64,000 nucleotides of DNA from Marinobacter sp. ANT_B65. Its GTDB lineage: Bacteria; Pseudomonadota; Gammaproteobacteria; Pseudomonadales; Oleiphilaceae. Within the stretch, counting starts at the first letter, position 1. The number at the start of each line of letters is the position of its first letter. Below the pieces are notes generated by a model. It saw only the letters and a program-made list of their open reading frames with translations, was not told where the DNA came from and searched no databases. Where the stretch lies: the NCBI RefSeq assembly GCF_002407605.1, contig NZ_NXGV01000003.1:511905-575904 (forward strand), written 5' to 3'. The translations under genes and the position numbers were made by a program. Below, in pieces: positions 43,436 to 54,293 of this stretch.

Positions 43436-43906
43436 CTAGGCCCGGTGGTACGGGTGGTTACGGGTAATCGACCATGCTCTGTACAGCTGTTCTGCCAGCA
43501 GAATTCGCACCAGAGGATGAGGCAAGGTGAGAGGAGAGAGAGACCACTGCTGATCGGCGCGCTGGCGGCAGGGCTCTGCCAGACCGTCCGGACCGCCTAC
43601 GAGAAAACTCACGTCCCGGCCGTCCTGCTGCCAGCTCTCAAGCTGACTGGCCAGTTTTTCAGTAGACCAGGGACGCCCTGTCACTTCCAGGGCAACGACT
43701 CTGTCCTTGCGCCCGGTTGCCGCAAGCACTGCCTCGCTCTCGCGCTGCATCAGCCTGGGGATGTCAGGGTTTTTGCCACGATGAGGCATGGCAATTTCAA
43801 CCAGCTCAAGTGGCAACTCCGGGGGCATACGACGTGCGTAATCTTCGTAGCCTTTACTGACCCAGTCGGGCATCTTCTGCCCCACACAGATCAGACGCAA
43901 CCGCAT
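43436..43906 (-). CDS. rlmH: 23S rRNA pseudouridine-1915 N3-methyltransferase (156 aa)
   Basis: A small SPOUT enzyme. It begins [16 protein letters not shown] and has the SAM knot FLVGGPDGL near residue 102, then [20 protein letters not shown] and the terminal HPYHRA. Conserved between rsfS and mrdA. Confidence 0.95.
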   Translation of the reverse strand: MRLRLICVGQKMPDWVSKGYEDYARRMPPELPLELVEIAMPHRGKNPDIPRLMQRESEAVLAATGRKDRVVALEVTGRPWSTEKLASQLESWQQDGRDVSFLVGGPDGLAEPCRQRADQQWSLSPLTLPHPLVRILLAEQLYRAWSITRNHPYHRA

Positions 43907-43908
43907 GA

Positions 43909-44259
43909 CTACTCGCTGCCCGCAGCACCGACATCCGGCGCATCGCGCCAGAAGCGCTCCAGATCATAAAACTCGCGGGTAGCGGGTAGCATCACGTGAA
44001 CAACAACGTCCCCCATGTCCACCAGAATCCAGTCGCTGCCACCGCCGCCTTCTACACTGCCAACACGAACGCCTTTCTCTTTGGCGTCAACGACAACGGA
44101 ATCCGCAAGGGATCTCACATGGCGGTTGGATGTCCCGGATGCCAGAACCATGAAGTCGGTAACGCTGGTGCGATCCCGCACATCAATAACACTGATGTCC
44201 TTTGCTTTTACATCTTCTAGTGCATTCACTATCAGATCTTTTAGTTGCTCTGCCTGCAT
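43909..44259 (-). CDS. rsfS: Ribosomal silencing factor (116 aa)
   Basis: Binds L14 and blocks subunit joining in starvation. Family pattern: [28 protein letters not shown] in pieces near residues 20-47, then [25 protein letters not shown] 44259 with AAGGTG upstream is taken. It directly precedes rlmH by two bases. Confidence 0.93.
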   Translation of the reverse strand: MQAEQLKDLIVNALEDVKAKDISVIDVRDRTSVTDFMVLASGTSNRHVRSLADSVVVDAKEKGVRVGSVEGGGGSDWILVDMGDVVVHVMLPATREFYDLERFWRDAPDVGAAGSE

Positions 44260-44329
44260 AATCACCTTGTTGTCCGGGTGCCGGCCGGAATGGCCTCCCG
44301 AAAAGTCATAATCAACTGCGATTGTAACA

Positions 44330-44986
44330 CTAAAACTTCTTCACAGGGCATGCTCCATAAAGCCCCATACACTGAATATCTGCCCAAACCGCATCGGGTA
44401 AGAGATAACGGGGTGACCGACCACTGCAAATACGTTCACGGATCCCGGTTGCGGAGATATCCAGCCATGGTGGATCCATCTCCAGGATACAACCCGACGC
44501 CCGGGTTTCAAGAGCTCCCGCGCTATCAACACCCCGTGCTGCCAATAGCCGGGCTGGCTCACCTGCCGGGTCCAGTTCTGAACCGGGACGCCGCACCACA
44601 ATAATATGGGCCAGTCGGATAATCTGCTGCCACTCTTTCCACCGGTCAAACCCGGCAAATGCATCCGTGCCTACCACCATAGCCAGTGGCACATCTGCAC
44701 CCAGCTCGCTGCGCAGCTGTCGCAGGGTATCCGCCGTATAGGACGCACCTTCTCTGCGCAGTTCACGGTCATCAATGCGCAGAAGGGGTTCATCAGCTAT
44801 CGCTACCTCCAGCAGCTGCAGACGCTGCGCAGCCGTTGCACCTGTTTCTCCCCTGTGAGGGGGAATATGACAGGGCACAAAACTGACAGGCACGCTGCCA
44901 AGTCGCTCACCGACCTCCAGCGCAAGACGCAAATGGCCATGATGCACCGGGTCGAAGGTACCGCCGTAAATCACATGCATCGCCAT
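44330..44986 (-). CDS. nadD: Nicotinate-nucleotide adenylyltransferase (218 aa)
   Basis: Forms deamido-NAD in NAD synthesis. [17 protein letters not shown] (residues about 8-24) is the nucleotidyltransferase (T/H)xGH site; the C-terminal [10 protein letters not shown] is the second motif. Its start overlaps the proA stop. Confidence 0.94.
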   Translation of the reverse strand: MAMHVIYGGTFDPVHHGHLRLALEVGERLGSVPVSFVPCHIPPHRGETGATAAQRLQLLEVAIADEPLLRIDDRELRREGASYTADTLRQLRSELGADVPLAMVVGTDAFAGFDRWKEWQQIIRLAHIIVVRRPGSELDPAGEPARLLAARGVDSAGALETRASGCILEMDPPWLDISATGIRERICSGRSPRYLLPDAVWADIQCMGLYGACPVKKF

Positions 44987-46242
44987 CAGGCCCGGATGTG
45001 GCCATCGCCAAACACAACGTATTTTTGCGAGGTCAGACCCTCCAGACCAACAGGGCCGCGGGCGTGTATTTTGTCTGTGGAGATACCAATCTCGGCACCC
45101 AGACCGTACTCGAAACCATCGGCAAAACGCGTTGATGCGTTGACCATCACCGAGCTTGAATCAACTTCCGTGATAAATCGCCGGGCACGGGTGTAGTTCT
45201 CTGTGATTATGCTGTCGGTATGCTGGGAGCTGTATCGATTAATGTGATCAATGGCTCCATCCAGCCCATCCACTACGCGGATGGCGAGCACCGGAGCCAG
45301 ATATTCCGCCTCCCAGTCGGCTTCTGTAGCAGGCTTTATATCTGCAAGTATCTCCAGGGTCTGCTCACACCCTCGCAACTCAACACCCTTTTCAATAAAC
45401 GCTGAGCCCAGAAGCGGCAGCATGTCGGCAGCGACTTCCTCGTCTACCAGCAGGGTTTCCATGGTATTGCAGGTACCATAGCGGTGGGTTTTTGCATTAA
45501 CAGCTACACGCAATGCCTTTTCCGGATCAGCATGGCTGTCTATGTAAACGTGACACACACCATCGAGGTGCTTGATTACAGGCACACGTGCATCCCGGCT
45601 TATGCGCTCGATCAGCCCCTTCCCACCTCTGGGCACAATCACATCAACGTACTCAGGCATGGTAATGAGTTCGCCAACAGCAGCTCTGTCGGTAGTTTTG
45701 ATAACCTGCACTGCGGATTCCGGCAACCCGGCCTCAGCAAGCCCCCGGGCCAGGCACACGGCAATGGCCTGATTGGAATGAATGGATTCTGACCCACCCC
45801 GCAAAATACTGGCATTCCCGGACTTCAGACAAAGACTTGCAGCCTCAACAGTCACATTGGGACGGGACTCATAGATAATACCGATGACACCTAATGGCAC
45901 ACGCATTTTCCCGACCTGAATCCCGGAGGGGCGATAGGTCATGTCGGTAATTGCACCAATAGGGTCGGGTAGAGAAGCCACCTGACGAAGCCCCTCTATC
46001 ATGGCATCAACACGCGCCGGCGTGAGCTCAAGCCGGTCAAGCATGGCAGCATCCAGGCCACTCTCTTTCCCGTTCGCAAGATCGCGGGCATTTGCTTCAG
46101 CCATCTCACTACGGGCGGCGTCCAGAGCATCGGCGGTGGCCAGAAGCGCACGATTCCGCACCTCGGTCGTTGAACGGGCAACAAGCGTCGCCGCTGCCCG
46201 GGCCCGCTGCCCCACTTCGGTCATATAAGCTGCAATATCCAT
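44986..46242 (-). CDS. proA: Glutamate-5-semialdehyde dehydrogenase (418 aa)
   Basis: Reduces glutamyl phosphate to the semialdehyde in proline synthesis. The catalytic Cys is in [17 protein letters not shown] near residue 255, and the NADPH motif [19 protein letters not shown] is near 118. First gene of the proA-nadD-rsfS-rlmH-mrdA-rodA run. Confidence 0.95.
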   Translation of the reverse strand: MDIAAYMTEVGQRARAAATLVARSTTEVRNRALLATADALDAARSEMAEANARDLANGKESGLDAAMLDRLELTPARVDAMIEGLRQVASLPDPIGAITDMTYRPSGIQVGKMRVPLGVIGIIYESRPNVTVEAASLCLKSGNASILRGGSESIHSNQAIAVCLARGLAEAGLPESAVQVIKTTDRAAVGELITMPEYVDVIVPRGGKGLIERISRDARVPVIKHLDGVCHVYIDSHADPEKALRVAVNAKTHRYGTCNTMETLLVDEEVAADMLPLLGSAFIEKGVELRGCEQTLEILADIKPATEADWEAEYLAPVLAIRVVDGLDGAIDHINRYSSQHTDSIITENYTRARRFITEVDSSSVMVNASTRFADGFEYGLGAEIGISTDKIHARGPVGLEGLTSQKYVVFGDGHIRA

Positions 46243-46376
46243 CCCTTTACCTTATGTGTTTGCTGCCAGAATTCATGAATAAGCGCCTAACTTTACCTTT
46301 CCCGTTTCAAGTACGCACCCCAAACGGATATTATACCGCTACGGTACAACGGGAACCCCGAAAAAGGACGAATACC

Positions 46377-47390
46377 ATGGCCCAGACGGCCGAAAAGTTT
46401 TTGCTGAACCGGTTATCACACGCCAGCCTTGCATTTTTCGTGGTCGTGGCCGTGTTATGCGCAATATTTGGAGAGCTGCTCACTGCTGCAAGTGCCGCTG
46501 CTGCAGCCGGCATCATTATCAGCGGGCGCAGTTTTCAGTCCGGGCGCGAGGTCAGCCCGTGGCCAACAATTCAAAAACTGTTTTTTGCGGCACTGATATT
46601 ACTGCTTATGACAAGCTTCTGGACAGGCCCATGGGCGCTCAGCCACTGGCTTTATGGCCTGGTGCTGGTTGCTTTTGCGCTGGTTTCACGAGGAATCGCA
46701 ACCCTGATCACTGTGGTCATAGTCGTCCTTGCAATGGCTGCGGCACACTGGGCAGAGGGTATTGCTGACCGCCACCAAATGATCAGTGCGTTTCTGCTGA
46801 CCATTATGCTTTCTGCCGTGCTGATATTCCTGCGGGACTATAAAACCCGCCAGTTGGCCCCTCTCAGGCGTACAGACGAGCTCACCCAGGCTGCCAGCCG
46901 CGAATATCTTTCTGCAGACCTGCATAAGGAAATCCAGCGCAGCGAGCGCGAGGGAACTGACATGTCCATCATCATGGTCGGTCTCGACGCCCATGCCAGT
47001 GACAACGACCCGGACGAAGACATCCGCTCAATTCTTCCACGGATCGGGCGCTTCCTGCACTCTCAAATACGGGATTTCGATACTTATTACCGGGCAGCAG
47101 ATCTGCAGTTTCTGGTGATTTTGCCAGGTATAGCCACCCAGGAGGCCATCACTCAGGCTGAAACAATCCGCAAAGGGCTTGGCTCCCTGCTGGAAGCCCA
47201 TGGTATGAACCTGACTGTCAGCACAGGTATCGCCGGATTAAACATCGGAGATGACGCAAACAGTTTGCATCAGAGTGCAGCTAACGCGCTGAGACGCGCA
47301 CAGCAACAGGGTGGCAACCGCACTCAGGCCTATAGCTCCCGGACTCCCACCACCAGAGCCCAACCAAATGCTGAAGGATCTGCGCCATGA
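46377..47390 (+). CDS. Membrane protein with degenerate GGDEF domain (337 aa)
   Basis: Five to six membrane helices (residues about 15-150) are followed by a GGDEF-like domain: RTDELTQAASREYLSADLHK (about 165-184) and SIIMVGLDAH. The active GGDEF segment reads YYRAADLQFLVIL (239-249), so both glycines and the acidic pair are lost, and it should not make c-di-GMP. AAAAAGGA precedes ATG 46377; the longer frame overlaps proA and is not used. The next gene is a second degenerate GGDEF protein overlapping by four bases. Confidence 0.8.
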   Translation: MAQTAEKFLLNRLSHASLAFFVVVAVLCAIFGELLTAASAAAAAGIIISGRSFQSGREVSPWPTIQKLFFAALILLLMTSFWTGPWALSHWLYGLVLVAFALVSRGIATLITVVIVVLAMAAAHWAEGIADRHQMISAFLLTIMLSAVLIFLRDYKTRQLAPLRRTDELTQAASREYLSADLHKEIQRSEREGTDMSIIMVGLDAHASDNDPDEDIRSILPRIGRFLHSQIRDFDTYYRAADLQFLVILPGIATQEAITQAETIRKGLGSLLEAHGMNLTVSTGIAGLNIGDDANSLHQSAANALRRAQQQGGNRTQAYSSRTPTTRAQPNAEGSAP

Positions 47391-48385
47391 CAGAAACGCG
47401 GCTGAGAACCTGGACGCACAGTGTTGGCTATGGCCTGGCCACACTGTTCATTTCCACTTTGGCACTGCAAAACCTTCGCTATGGTTTTTACGAGCTTTTC
47501 TACCTGGCCGCCGGCATGGCTACCCTTACGCTTGCGGGTGTTGCCTATACGTTCATCAGCCGCCGGCATCAACTCTCTGCCCCCGGCCACCTGATTATTC
47601 TCTCCGGCCTGAACAGCGGCCTTCTGGCGGCCATGCTGACAATGAACAGTACAGGCATTACCCACTGGGCCATGCCTCTGCTGGTGCTTAACCTGTTGAT
47701 ACTGCCACTCCGCCAGGCGCTGGCGCTGTCCCTGCTCCTGCTTACCCCTATGAGCATTCTGCTCTTTGTGAAGCAGCCACCCGCAGACGCTCTCACTGCT
47801 ATCAGCGGCCTGCTCATTGTCCTGACGGTCGCGGCACTTTACATCTGGAACTACGACCATATGGCACAGTCCGCAGAGGACCTTGCCATTACTGACCCGG
47901 TTACAGGCGCCCACAACGCCCGCTTTCTCGACGAAACACTGCAAAAAGAAATCAGCAGGGCAATCGCCACCGGCCACAGTCTTTCAGTGATCAACCTGAC
48001 CATAGACTACGCTGACGAGGCGACCGATCTCCACGGCAAACCGGGTATGCAGGGGTTATTTTACAACATGACCCAGCATCTGTTCGGAGTAATACGTGCA
48101 GGCGACACGCTGTACACCCTGAACGACTCAGAGTTCTTCCTGATCCTGCCGTTTACTCCAGAAGAAGGCGCACGCGTCATTGCCGAGCGCATAAGGCGCA
48201 CCATCTCCGAGACCCACTGGCCGTTAATCGGGAAAGCTACGGTAAGCCTGGGCTGCACAACACGCAGCAGTAGTGACACCCGCGCCGACACACTTCGAAA
48301 CCGCGCGTATCAGGCGATGCTTGAAGCCCGCCGTCGCGGAGCTGACTCTGCCTGGTTCAGCCCGGGAGAGACACTCCGTACATGA
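47387..48385 (+). CDS. Membrane protein with degenerate GGDEF domain, second copy (332 aa)
   Basis: Same layout as the preceding gene: about five helices (residues 14-155), then TDPVTGAHNARFLDETLQKE (169-188). The catalytic loop is YTLNDSEFFLIL (243-254), again without the two glycines. Its start overlaps the previous stop (ATGA), and its stop overlaps the next start in the same way, so the three genes form one coupled operon. The two may be a heterodimeric sensor. Confidence 0.8.
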   Translation: MTETRLRTWTHSVGYGLATLFISTLALQNLRYGFYELFYLAAGMATLTLAGVAYTFISRRHQLSAPGHLIILSGLNSGLLAAMLTMNSTGITHWAMPLLVLNLLILPLRQALALSLLLLTPMSILLFVKQPPADALTAISGLLIVLTVAALYIWNYDHMAQSAEDLAITDPVTGAHNARFLDETLQKEISRAIATGHSLSVINLTIDYADEATDLHGKPGMQGLFYNMTQHLFGVIRAGDTLYTLNDSEFFLILPFTPEEGARVIAERIRRTISETHWPLIGKATVSLGCTTRSSSDTRADTLRNRAYQAMLEARRRGADSAWFSPGETLRT

Positions 48386-49833
48386 ACAGCGTCTGGCTTA
48401 CGGATCTGGCCGCGTGGCTTAGTGCCAACCCGGGATGGTTATCGCTCGCGCTGTTCAGTACTGCTTTTGTTGAATCTCTCGCGGTTGCAGGCATTATCGT
48501 GCCAGGCGTTGCAGTCCTGTTCGCCATTGCCGCTCTGGCTTCCCAGACTGGCATGCCGCTGATAGCGGTACTGATTTGGGCCGGGCTCGGGGCAATTGCG
48601 GGAGACACGGTAAGCTTTGCGATTGGCAGACTTTTTCAGGGCCGGCTGGCAAGTGTGTGGCCGCTGAGCCGTCATCCTGAACTGATTGCCAAAGGCGAAC
48701 ACTTCTTCCATAGCCACGGAGGCAAAAGTGTCATTATCGGGCGCTTTGTAGGACCGATCCGGCCGGTGATCCCGCTGATAGCCGGTGCCCTTCTGATGCC
48801 CTGGCGCCGTTTTCTGGCCTTCAACATTGGGTCAGCCATTGGCTGGGCACCGGTTTACATTTTGCCAGGTTTTCTGGTGGGTAGCGCTCTCGCGAGCGAG
48901 GTGCAGCCGCCACCTCACTTTTACCTGGTTACCGGCATCAGTCTCGCGACTCTGGCGGCAATCTACGTCATTCTTTTTCGCTTCCAGCTTGGCCTCGCTG
49001 AAAATAGCCGGCTTTATCTCTGGCTGCAGCGGAAGATGGCCCAGTATGACGCCACCCACCGCTTCTGGCGCCTTTACACCAATAAGCGCCCGGCACATGA
49101 GGGAGAGTTCCCTCTAGCCTCGCTGATGCTGGCTTTCGGCTCCTTTGCCCTGTTTGTTTTCTGGAGCCAGCTTACTGTCATGACAGACATAATCGAGCCT
49201 TTCGATCAACTGACCCTGCAATGGTTCAGTGATTTACGCAGGCCATTACTTGATGCACCCGCCATAGCTGCCACACTTATGGGCGACCCGCCGGTTCTTG
49301 CGGCAGCGGCAGTACTTGTATGCCTGGCACTGGCGTTCCGGGGCCACTACGCGGCCGCCGCTCATATCCTGCTAGCCGGAGTTATGACCACTGTGCTCGT
49401 CTGGGGCCTGAAATCTGCGATCGGCATAGAGCGCCCGGACCAGGTTGTAAGCCCGCCTTCATCCGGTTCTTTTCCCAGCGGACATACTACTGGCATCACC
49501 GTCCTTGTTACGCTGCTGGCCAGCTTCGTCGCTGCAGAAACCCGCAAGCGCAGACGCTGGCAAACCTACATACTGATCTCGTTACCACTGATTCCTGTAG
49601 CCCTGAGCCGGCTCTATCTGGGCGTTCACTGGTTCAGCGATATTGTGGGGGGGCTATTACTTGGGCTGGCAATTACCGGCGCGACAAGGGCCAGTTTCAG
49701 CCGGTTTGACAGAGTTCCTATCGCTCCGGATGTAGTGACTGTTTCGGCAGCACTGGCCTGGCTGATTTTCTGCGGGAGCTACATCTGGCTATTGTGGCCT
49801 GACGCCATCCAGAAATATGCGCCGGCTCTGTAA
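48382..49833 (+). CDS. DedA-PAP2 fusion membrane phosphatase (483 aa)
   Basis: The N-terminal half (about residues 1-200) is a DedA-type module: FVESLAVAGIIVPG, GDTVSFAIGRLF and GRFVGPIRPVIPLIAG. The C-terminal half is a PAP2 lipid phosphatase with all three motifs: KSAIGIERP near 352, PSGHTTGI near 371 and SRLYLGVHWFSD near 411. It probably dephosphorylates a lipid such as undecaprenyl pyrophosphate or phosphatidylglycerol phosphate. It is the last gene of the GGDEF operon. Confidence 0.85.
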   Translation: MNSVWLTDLAAWLSANPGWLSLALFSTAFVESLAVAGIIVPGVAVLFAIAALASQTGMPLIAVLIWAGLGAIAGDTVSFAIGRLFQGRLASVWPLSRHPELIAKGEHFFHSHGGKSVIIGRFVGPIRPVIPLIAGALLMPWRRFLAFNIGSAIGWAPVYILPGFLVGSALASEVQPPPHFYLVTGISLATLAAIYVILFRFQLGLAENSRLYLWLQRKMAQYDATHRFWRLYTNKRPAHEGEFPLASLMLAFGSFALFVFWSQLTVMTDIIEPFDQLTLQWFSDLRRPLLDAPAIAATLMGDPPVLAAAAVLVCLALAFRGHYAAAAHILLAGVMTTVLVWGLKSAIGIERPDQVVSPPSSGSFPSGHTTGITVLVTLLASFVAAETRKRRRWQTYILISLPLIPVALSRLYLGVHWFSDIVGGLLLGLAITGATRASFSRFDRVPIAPDVVTVSAALAWLIFCGSYIWLLWPDAIQKYAPAL

Positions 49834-49838
49834 AACCA

Positions 49839-50417
49839 TTAACCCTCGTCCAGAGCCTCAAGCAGCCCCTGCAGACGCTCCAGGCGCGCAAGGGGATCCT
49901 GCATTTCCAGCAGGCTCTGCTTTTCCTTCATATCCAGCGGCAGCAACTCGGTCAACCGCCAGCTGACATCACGGGCATCCCCATAATCGACTCGCATACC
50001 CAGCCCATCAATAACCGGGTGCTGAAAAAGTGCACGCAACACAGATGGCAGTTCATGAAAAGCCGCGGGGACATTTTCACAAGCTTCTTCAGGCAGAAGC
50101 GCGACCTCGCCAAGGTTTAGCCCATCACTCTGCTGCCAGCTTTGCGCGATCGCAACTTTAGCTTCGCCTTCTACGGTAATCCCCAACAAACCGTTATCCA
50201 GTTGCTGAAAATCGATAATCCGCACATAGGTGCCAATTTCACAGAAAGACGCAACACGGCCAGTTTCTGCGCCATCACGCAGCAGAGATATAACAAACCC
50301 CTGATCATCCTTCAGACAGCGGGCCAGCATATCAATGTAGCGCGGCTCAAACAGCTGCAATGGAATCCTGCCACCAGGCAGCACAATTGAGCCAAGAGGA
50401 AAAATCGGGGCTTTCAT
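49839..50417 (-). CDS. LON substrate-binding-domain protein (192 aa)
   Basis: Free-standing LON N-terminal domain (APIFPLGSIVLPGGRIPLQL, then FEPRYIDML). It lacks the ATPase and protease parts. Role unknown. Start overlaps the stop of the upstream HDOD gene (ATGA), so the two are coupled. Confidence 0.85.
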   Translation of the reverse strand: MKAPIFPLGSIVLPGGRIPLQLFEPRYIDMLARCLKDDQGFVISLLRDGAETGRVASFCEIGTYVRIIDFQQLDNGLLGITVEGEAKVAIAQSWQQSDGLNLGEVALLPEEACENVPAAFHELPSVLRALFQHPVIDGLGMRVDYGDARDVSWRLTELLPLDMKEKQSLLEMQDPLARLERLQGLLEALDEG

Positions 50418-51670
50418 CGAATGGATAACAATTGCTGAACCTCATCAACCCTTGCCCGCGCTTCAGTCAGAAGCTCAAGACTACGAGATGCGTTCAATTC
50501 AAGATCGCCGAGCCTGCGGTATGCTGGCACCTGATCAAACGGAGGCAGACCTTTGCTCTGATTCGAACCAATCATGGCATGGAGCTGCGCAACGATCACC
50601 ACATCCACCAACTGCGGCTCTGTCTCCCGGCTTTCATATCCCCAGTCTTCCGCATGCCGAACAGCATCTATAAATGCACGAGGGAAAGACCAGCTCTCCA
50701 GAACCGCTGTCCCGACATCTGCCCGAAGCTCACTGATGGCATTCTGCAGATTTGCGTCGTCGGCAAACAGGTTTACATGATGCTCCGCCTGTACCAGAAC
50801 CGGCACTATACCTATGTCATGAAGGAGGCCTGCCAGCAGCGCCTCCTCCGGGTTAAGCCGGGTAGCATGGTCGGCCAGCACCCAGCACAGCGCCGCCACT
50901 TCACGGGAATGCCGCCAAAGCCTTTCCATCTCTTTCTGTAGCGATGGCTGGCGACTCTTGAACACCTCCCTCATGGAAAACACAGTCACAAGCTGTCGCG
51001 TCGTTCTCATTCCCAGGCGAATGACCGACTCCCGGACATTACGGACATCACTGAACCCACGGTAAAGCGGGCTATTACAGGCCCGAACCAGCTTGGCCGC
51101 TATGGAGGGGTCAGCTGACACAGCTGTGGCCACCTGATCTGCTGTTGAATCCTCCCTGTCCACCATGCGCCGCACTTTCCAGGCAACATCAGGGACACTG
51201 GGCAGCTTAAGCTGATTGGACCGAAGCTCCGCGTAGAATTCCATCAAAAGATGGTGTTCTTCACTTTCTCCGCCATCACTGCCTTCACCCGAATCCATCT
51301 CAACCTGGGCAACTGGAGCAGCCCGCAACAGTTGGTTGAGAACATCCTGCTCTACAACAAGAAATTCACACGAAGTTACAGCGGTACCTTCGTACATCCT
51401 TGGTTGCAGTCTGGCAATAGGGTTCAGGGCCTTCTCGGTTTCGGCTTCAACAAGAGTTCTGCGACCATCTACAGATTCCAGTTCTACTTTCCCGGTTACC
51501 AGAAAATAGTCCAGACCATCCCGCACGCCGCGTTCCAGTACTCGTTGACCAGGGCCATGAGTTCTGCGTTCAGCGCGACTCGCCAGTAAAACCAGCTGAT
51601 CATCGGTCAACCGGTTTAGCGGCTGAAACTCTTTCAGACGACGTAGCGGCAGGCTTTCCTGGCTCGCCAT
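50414..51670 (-). CDS. Cyclic-nucleotide-like and HDOD domain protein (418 aa)
   Basis: The N-terminal 120 residues are a cNMP-binding-like barrel (LKEFQPLNRLTDDQLVLLAS). Residues about 150-350 form an HDOD domain: LPSVPDVAWKVRRMV, then AADPSIAAKLVRACN-type helix (VSADPSIAAKLVRACNSPLY) and LLAGLLHDIGIVP. HDOD proteins have no confirmed catalysis and act in signalling. ATG 51670 with AAGGAG is preferred over 51694. Confidence 0.85.
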   Translation of the reverse strand: MASQESLPLRRLKEFQPLNRLTDDQLVLLASRAERRTHGPGQRVLERGVRDGLDYFLVTGKVELESVDGRRTLVEAETEKALNPIARLQPRMYEGTAVTSCEFLVVEQDVLNQLLRAAPVAQVEMDSGEGSDGGESEEHHLLMEFYAELRSNQLKLPSVPDVAWKVRRMVDREDSTADQVATAVSADPSIAAKLVRACNSPLYRGFSDVRNVRESVIRLGMRTTRQLVTVFSMREVFKSRQPSLQKEMERLWRHSREVAALCWVLADHATRLNPEEALLAGLLHDIGIVPVLVQAEHHVNLFADDANLQNAISELRADVGTAVLESWSFPRAFIDAVRHAEDWGYESRETEPQLVDVVIVAQLHAMIGSNQSKGLPPFDQVPAYRRLGDLELNASRSLELLTEARARVDEVQQLLSIR

Positions 51671-51834
51671 AAACAATCTCCTTAATGAGATCAAAGCAGG
51701 GCGTTAATTTGTGATATCTGTTACCTATTGTAACCAGCATGCGGGAAAACAACCATGCGCACGGGAGCTAATCTGGTATCCTTTACGGTCTAATCAGTCC
51801 TCATCACGTATTTATACAGAGAGATCAGAGCACC

Positions 51835-53670
51835 ATGCCTCAGTATCGTTCGCGGACATCCACCGCAGGTCGCAACATGGCCGGCGCGCGCGCCCTCTGG
51901 CGCGCAACCGGCATGAAAGATAACGATTTCGGCAAACCAATTATTGCCGTTGCCAACTCCTTTACCCAGTTTGTGCCTGGACACGTCCACCTCAAAGATC
52001 TGGGACAGCTCGTGTGCCGCGAAATCGAGGCCTCAGGTGGTGTAGCCAAAGAGTTCAACACCATCGCAGTAGATGATGGCATCGCCATGGGTCACGACGG
52101 CATGCTCTATTCCCTGCCATCCCGCGAAATAATCGCTGACTCTGTTGAATATATGGTAAATGCCCATTGCGCAGACGCGCTGGTGTGCATTTCCAACTGC
52201 GATAAAATAACACCGGGTATGCTGATGGCCGCCATGCGCCTGAACATTCCGACCATCTTCGTTTCCGGCGGCCCTATGGAGGCTGGCAAGACCAAGCTAT
52301 CCGAGCACAAACTGGACCTGGTCGACGCGATGGTTATTGCCGCAGACCCCACCGCCGATGATGAAACAGTTGCAGAGTATGAGCGCAGCGCCTGCCCCAC
52401 TTGCGGCTCTTGCTCGGGCATGTTTACTGCAAACTCCATGAACTGCCTGGCCGAAGCCATTGGCCTGGCCCTGCCCGGCAATGGCTCTATGCTGGCCACC
52501 CATGCCGACCGGGAGCAGCTATTCCTGAAAGCCGGCCGCCAGATTGTAGAGAACGCGAAGCGCTACTACGAACAGGATGATGACAGCGTTCTGCCGAGAA
52601 ACATTGCCTCCATGGGAGCATTCGAGAACGCCATGATTATGGATATCGCCATGGGCGGATCCACCAACACCATTCTGCACCTGCTGGCTGCCGCACAGGA
52701 AGGCGGGGTGCCATTCACCCTGAATGAGATTGATCAACTTTCCCGGCGAGTGCCTCAGTTATGCAAAGTGGCACCGAACTCCCCCAAATACCACATGGAG
52801 GACGTGCACCGGGCCGGTGGCATTATGGGGATTATCGGAGAACTGGAACGCGGAGGCCTGATCAATACCGATCTGCCCACAGTTCATAGCAAAACCATGA
52901 AAGAAGCTCTGGAAACCTGGGACATCATGCGCACCCCACCTCCAGAGGTTGTTGAGTTCTATAAAGCCGGACCCGCTGGCATTCCAACCCAGACGGCCTT
53001 TAGCCAGAACACCCGCTGGCCAAGCCTGGACGGTGATCGTGAGACAGGCTGTATCCGGTCCGTCGAGCATGCATACAGTTCCGAGGGCGGTCTGGCCGTT
53101 CTGTACGGAAACATCGCCGTTGACGGCTGCGTAGTAAAAACCGCAGGTGTAGACGAGAGCATCTACGTATTTGAAGGCGTAGCCCGGGTCTTTGAGAGCC
53201 AGGACTCCGCCGTTGCGGGCATACTGGCTGACGAAGTCAAATCCGGCGAAGTGGTCATTATCCGCTACGAAGGTCCTAAAGGCGGTCCGGGCATGCAGGA
53301 AATGCTATACCCGACCAGCTACCTCAAGTCCAAAGGGCTGGGCAAAGAGTGTGCTCTGCTGACCGACGGACGATTCTCGGGCGGCACATCAGGACTTTCC
53401 ATCGGCCATGCTTCTCCGGAAGCTGCGGCTGGCGGGGCTATCGGGCTGATTGAAAACGGCGACCGGATCCTTATCGATATTCCCCAGAGGTCTATCAATG
53501 TTCAGCTGGACCAGAAGGAGCTTGATCGTCGCCGTGCAGCGCGGGATGCGAAGGGCTGGAAGCCGGAGCTACCCAGAAAGCGTGCAGTATCAGCAGCACT
53601 GAAAGCCTATGCACTGCTGGCTACAAGTGCTGACAAAGGAGCTGTAAGAGATCTGGAAAAGCTCGATTAA
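51835..53670 (+). CDS. ilvD: Dihydroxy-acid dehydratase (611 aa)
   Basis: Fe-S enzyme of valine, leucine and isoleucine synthesis. The cluster cysteines are seen in [10 protein letters not shown] near residue 122 and [19 protein letters not shown] near 190-208. The C-terminal [18 protein letters not shown] is typical. Full length. Stands alone with its own terminator. Confidence 0.96.
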   Translation: MPQYRSRTSTAGRNMAGARALWRATGMKDNDFGKPIIAVANSFTQFVPGHVHLKDLGQLVCREIEASGGVAKEFNTIAVDDGIAMGHDGMLYSLPSREIIADSVEYMVNAHCADALVCISNCDKITPGMLMAAMRLNIPTIFVSGGPMEAGKTKLSEHKLDLVDAMVIAADPTADDETVAEYERSACPTCGSCSGMFTANSMNCLAEAIGLALPGNGSMLATHADREQLFLKAGRQIVENAKRYYEQDDDSVLPRNIASMGAFENAMIMDIAMGGSTNTILHLLAAAQEGGVPFTLNEIDQLSRRVPQLCKVAPNSPKYHMEDVHRAGGIMGIIGELERGGLINTDLPTVHSKTMKEALETWDIMRTPPPEVVEFYKAGPAGIPTQTAFSQNTRWPSLDGDRETGCIRSVEHAYSSEGGLAVLYGNIAVDGCVVKTAGVDESIYVFEGVARVFESQDSAVAGILADEVKSGEVVIIRYEGPKGGPGMQEMLYPTSYLKSKGLGKECALLTDGRFSGGTSGLSIGHASPEAAAGGAIGLIENGDRILIDIPQRSINVQLDQKELDRRRAARDAKGWKPELPRKRAVSAALKAYALLATSADKGAVRDLEKLD

Positions 53671-53685
53671 TCCGGATTCTTATAT

Positions 53686-53721
53686 AAAAAAAACCGCGCA
53701 GGCCACCTGCGCGGTTTTTTT
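53686..53721 (+). terminator. Terminator after ilvD
   Basis: AAAACCGCGCAGG, a short loop, CCTGCGCGGTTTT, then more T. Confidence 0.88.
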
Positions 53722-53771
53722 ATACTTCAGAATATCGCAGGGCATCCACCCCTTAAAAACATGGCTGCCGG

Positions 53772-54161
53772 TCAGAATAACGACCAGCCACCACCCTCTT
53801 TTTCCTTAACCGCGCCTTCCTCGGCAGGTTTTGACTTACCAGCTGCTGACTGAACATTTTCAGGCTGGCGAGAAGGAGCAACTGCTGCAACCTGAACATT
53901 AATCATGCCCAGCGCTTTTTTTGTTGCCTCATCCAGAATCCCGTTTGCCTGAAGACCATTATCTTTCTGGAAACGAGATAGTTCGGACCGGGTTGCGTCA
54001 TCCATTCCGGAATCCACATTCACGATATTATATCCTGCTCCGTACAGAGCATTCTTGAGCGCAACCGTCTCATCGGCGAACACTGCAGGCGTATAACCCA
54101 ACACCATTGCCGTGCCGGCTGCGAGCGCAAAATAACCCATACGGGTGACCGTGTTTTTCAT
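53772..54161 (-). CDS. Periplasmic peptidoglycan-binding-like protein (129 aa)
   Basis: A signal peptide (residues 1-29, ending AVFADET) is followed by one peptidoglycan-binding module of the PG_binding_1 type: LKNALYGAGYNIVNVDSGMD and LSRFQKDNGLQANGILDEAT. A short charged tail rich in Ser, Lys and Glu ends WSLF. ATG 54161 with GAGGA is preferred. Possible wall-anchored accessory protein; no enzyme domain. Confidence 0.75.
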   Translation of the reverse strand: MKNTVTRMGYFALAAGTAMVLGYTPAVFADETVALKNALYGAGYNIVNVDSGMDDATRSELSRFQKDNGLQANGILDEATKKALGMINVQVAAVAPSRQPENVQSAAGKSKPAEEGAVKEKEGGGWSLF

Positions 54162-54293
54162 GATCCTCACCTGTTGTACTCCTGATATCTCAGTGATATC
54201 CGTTTTTTCCTGTCGCGTGGTGCCGATCTCCACAGGCTAGGGCGAACAGATAAAAGACTAGCACACTTTCATCTCATGTCGCCTTAGTCGACA

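Noticed and set aside
46092..46376. N-terminal extension of the first GGDEF-like gene
   Set aside because: It would overlap proA by 150 bases and has no ribosome site; ATG 46377 has one and begins a membrane protein.
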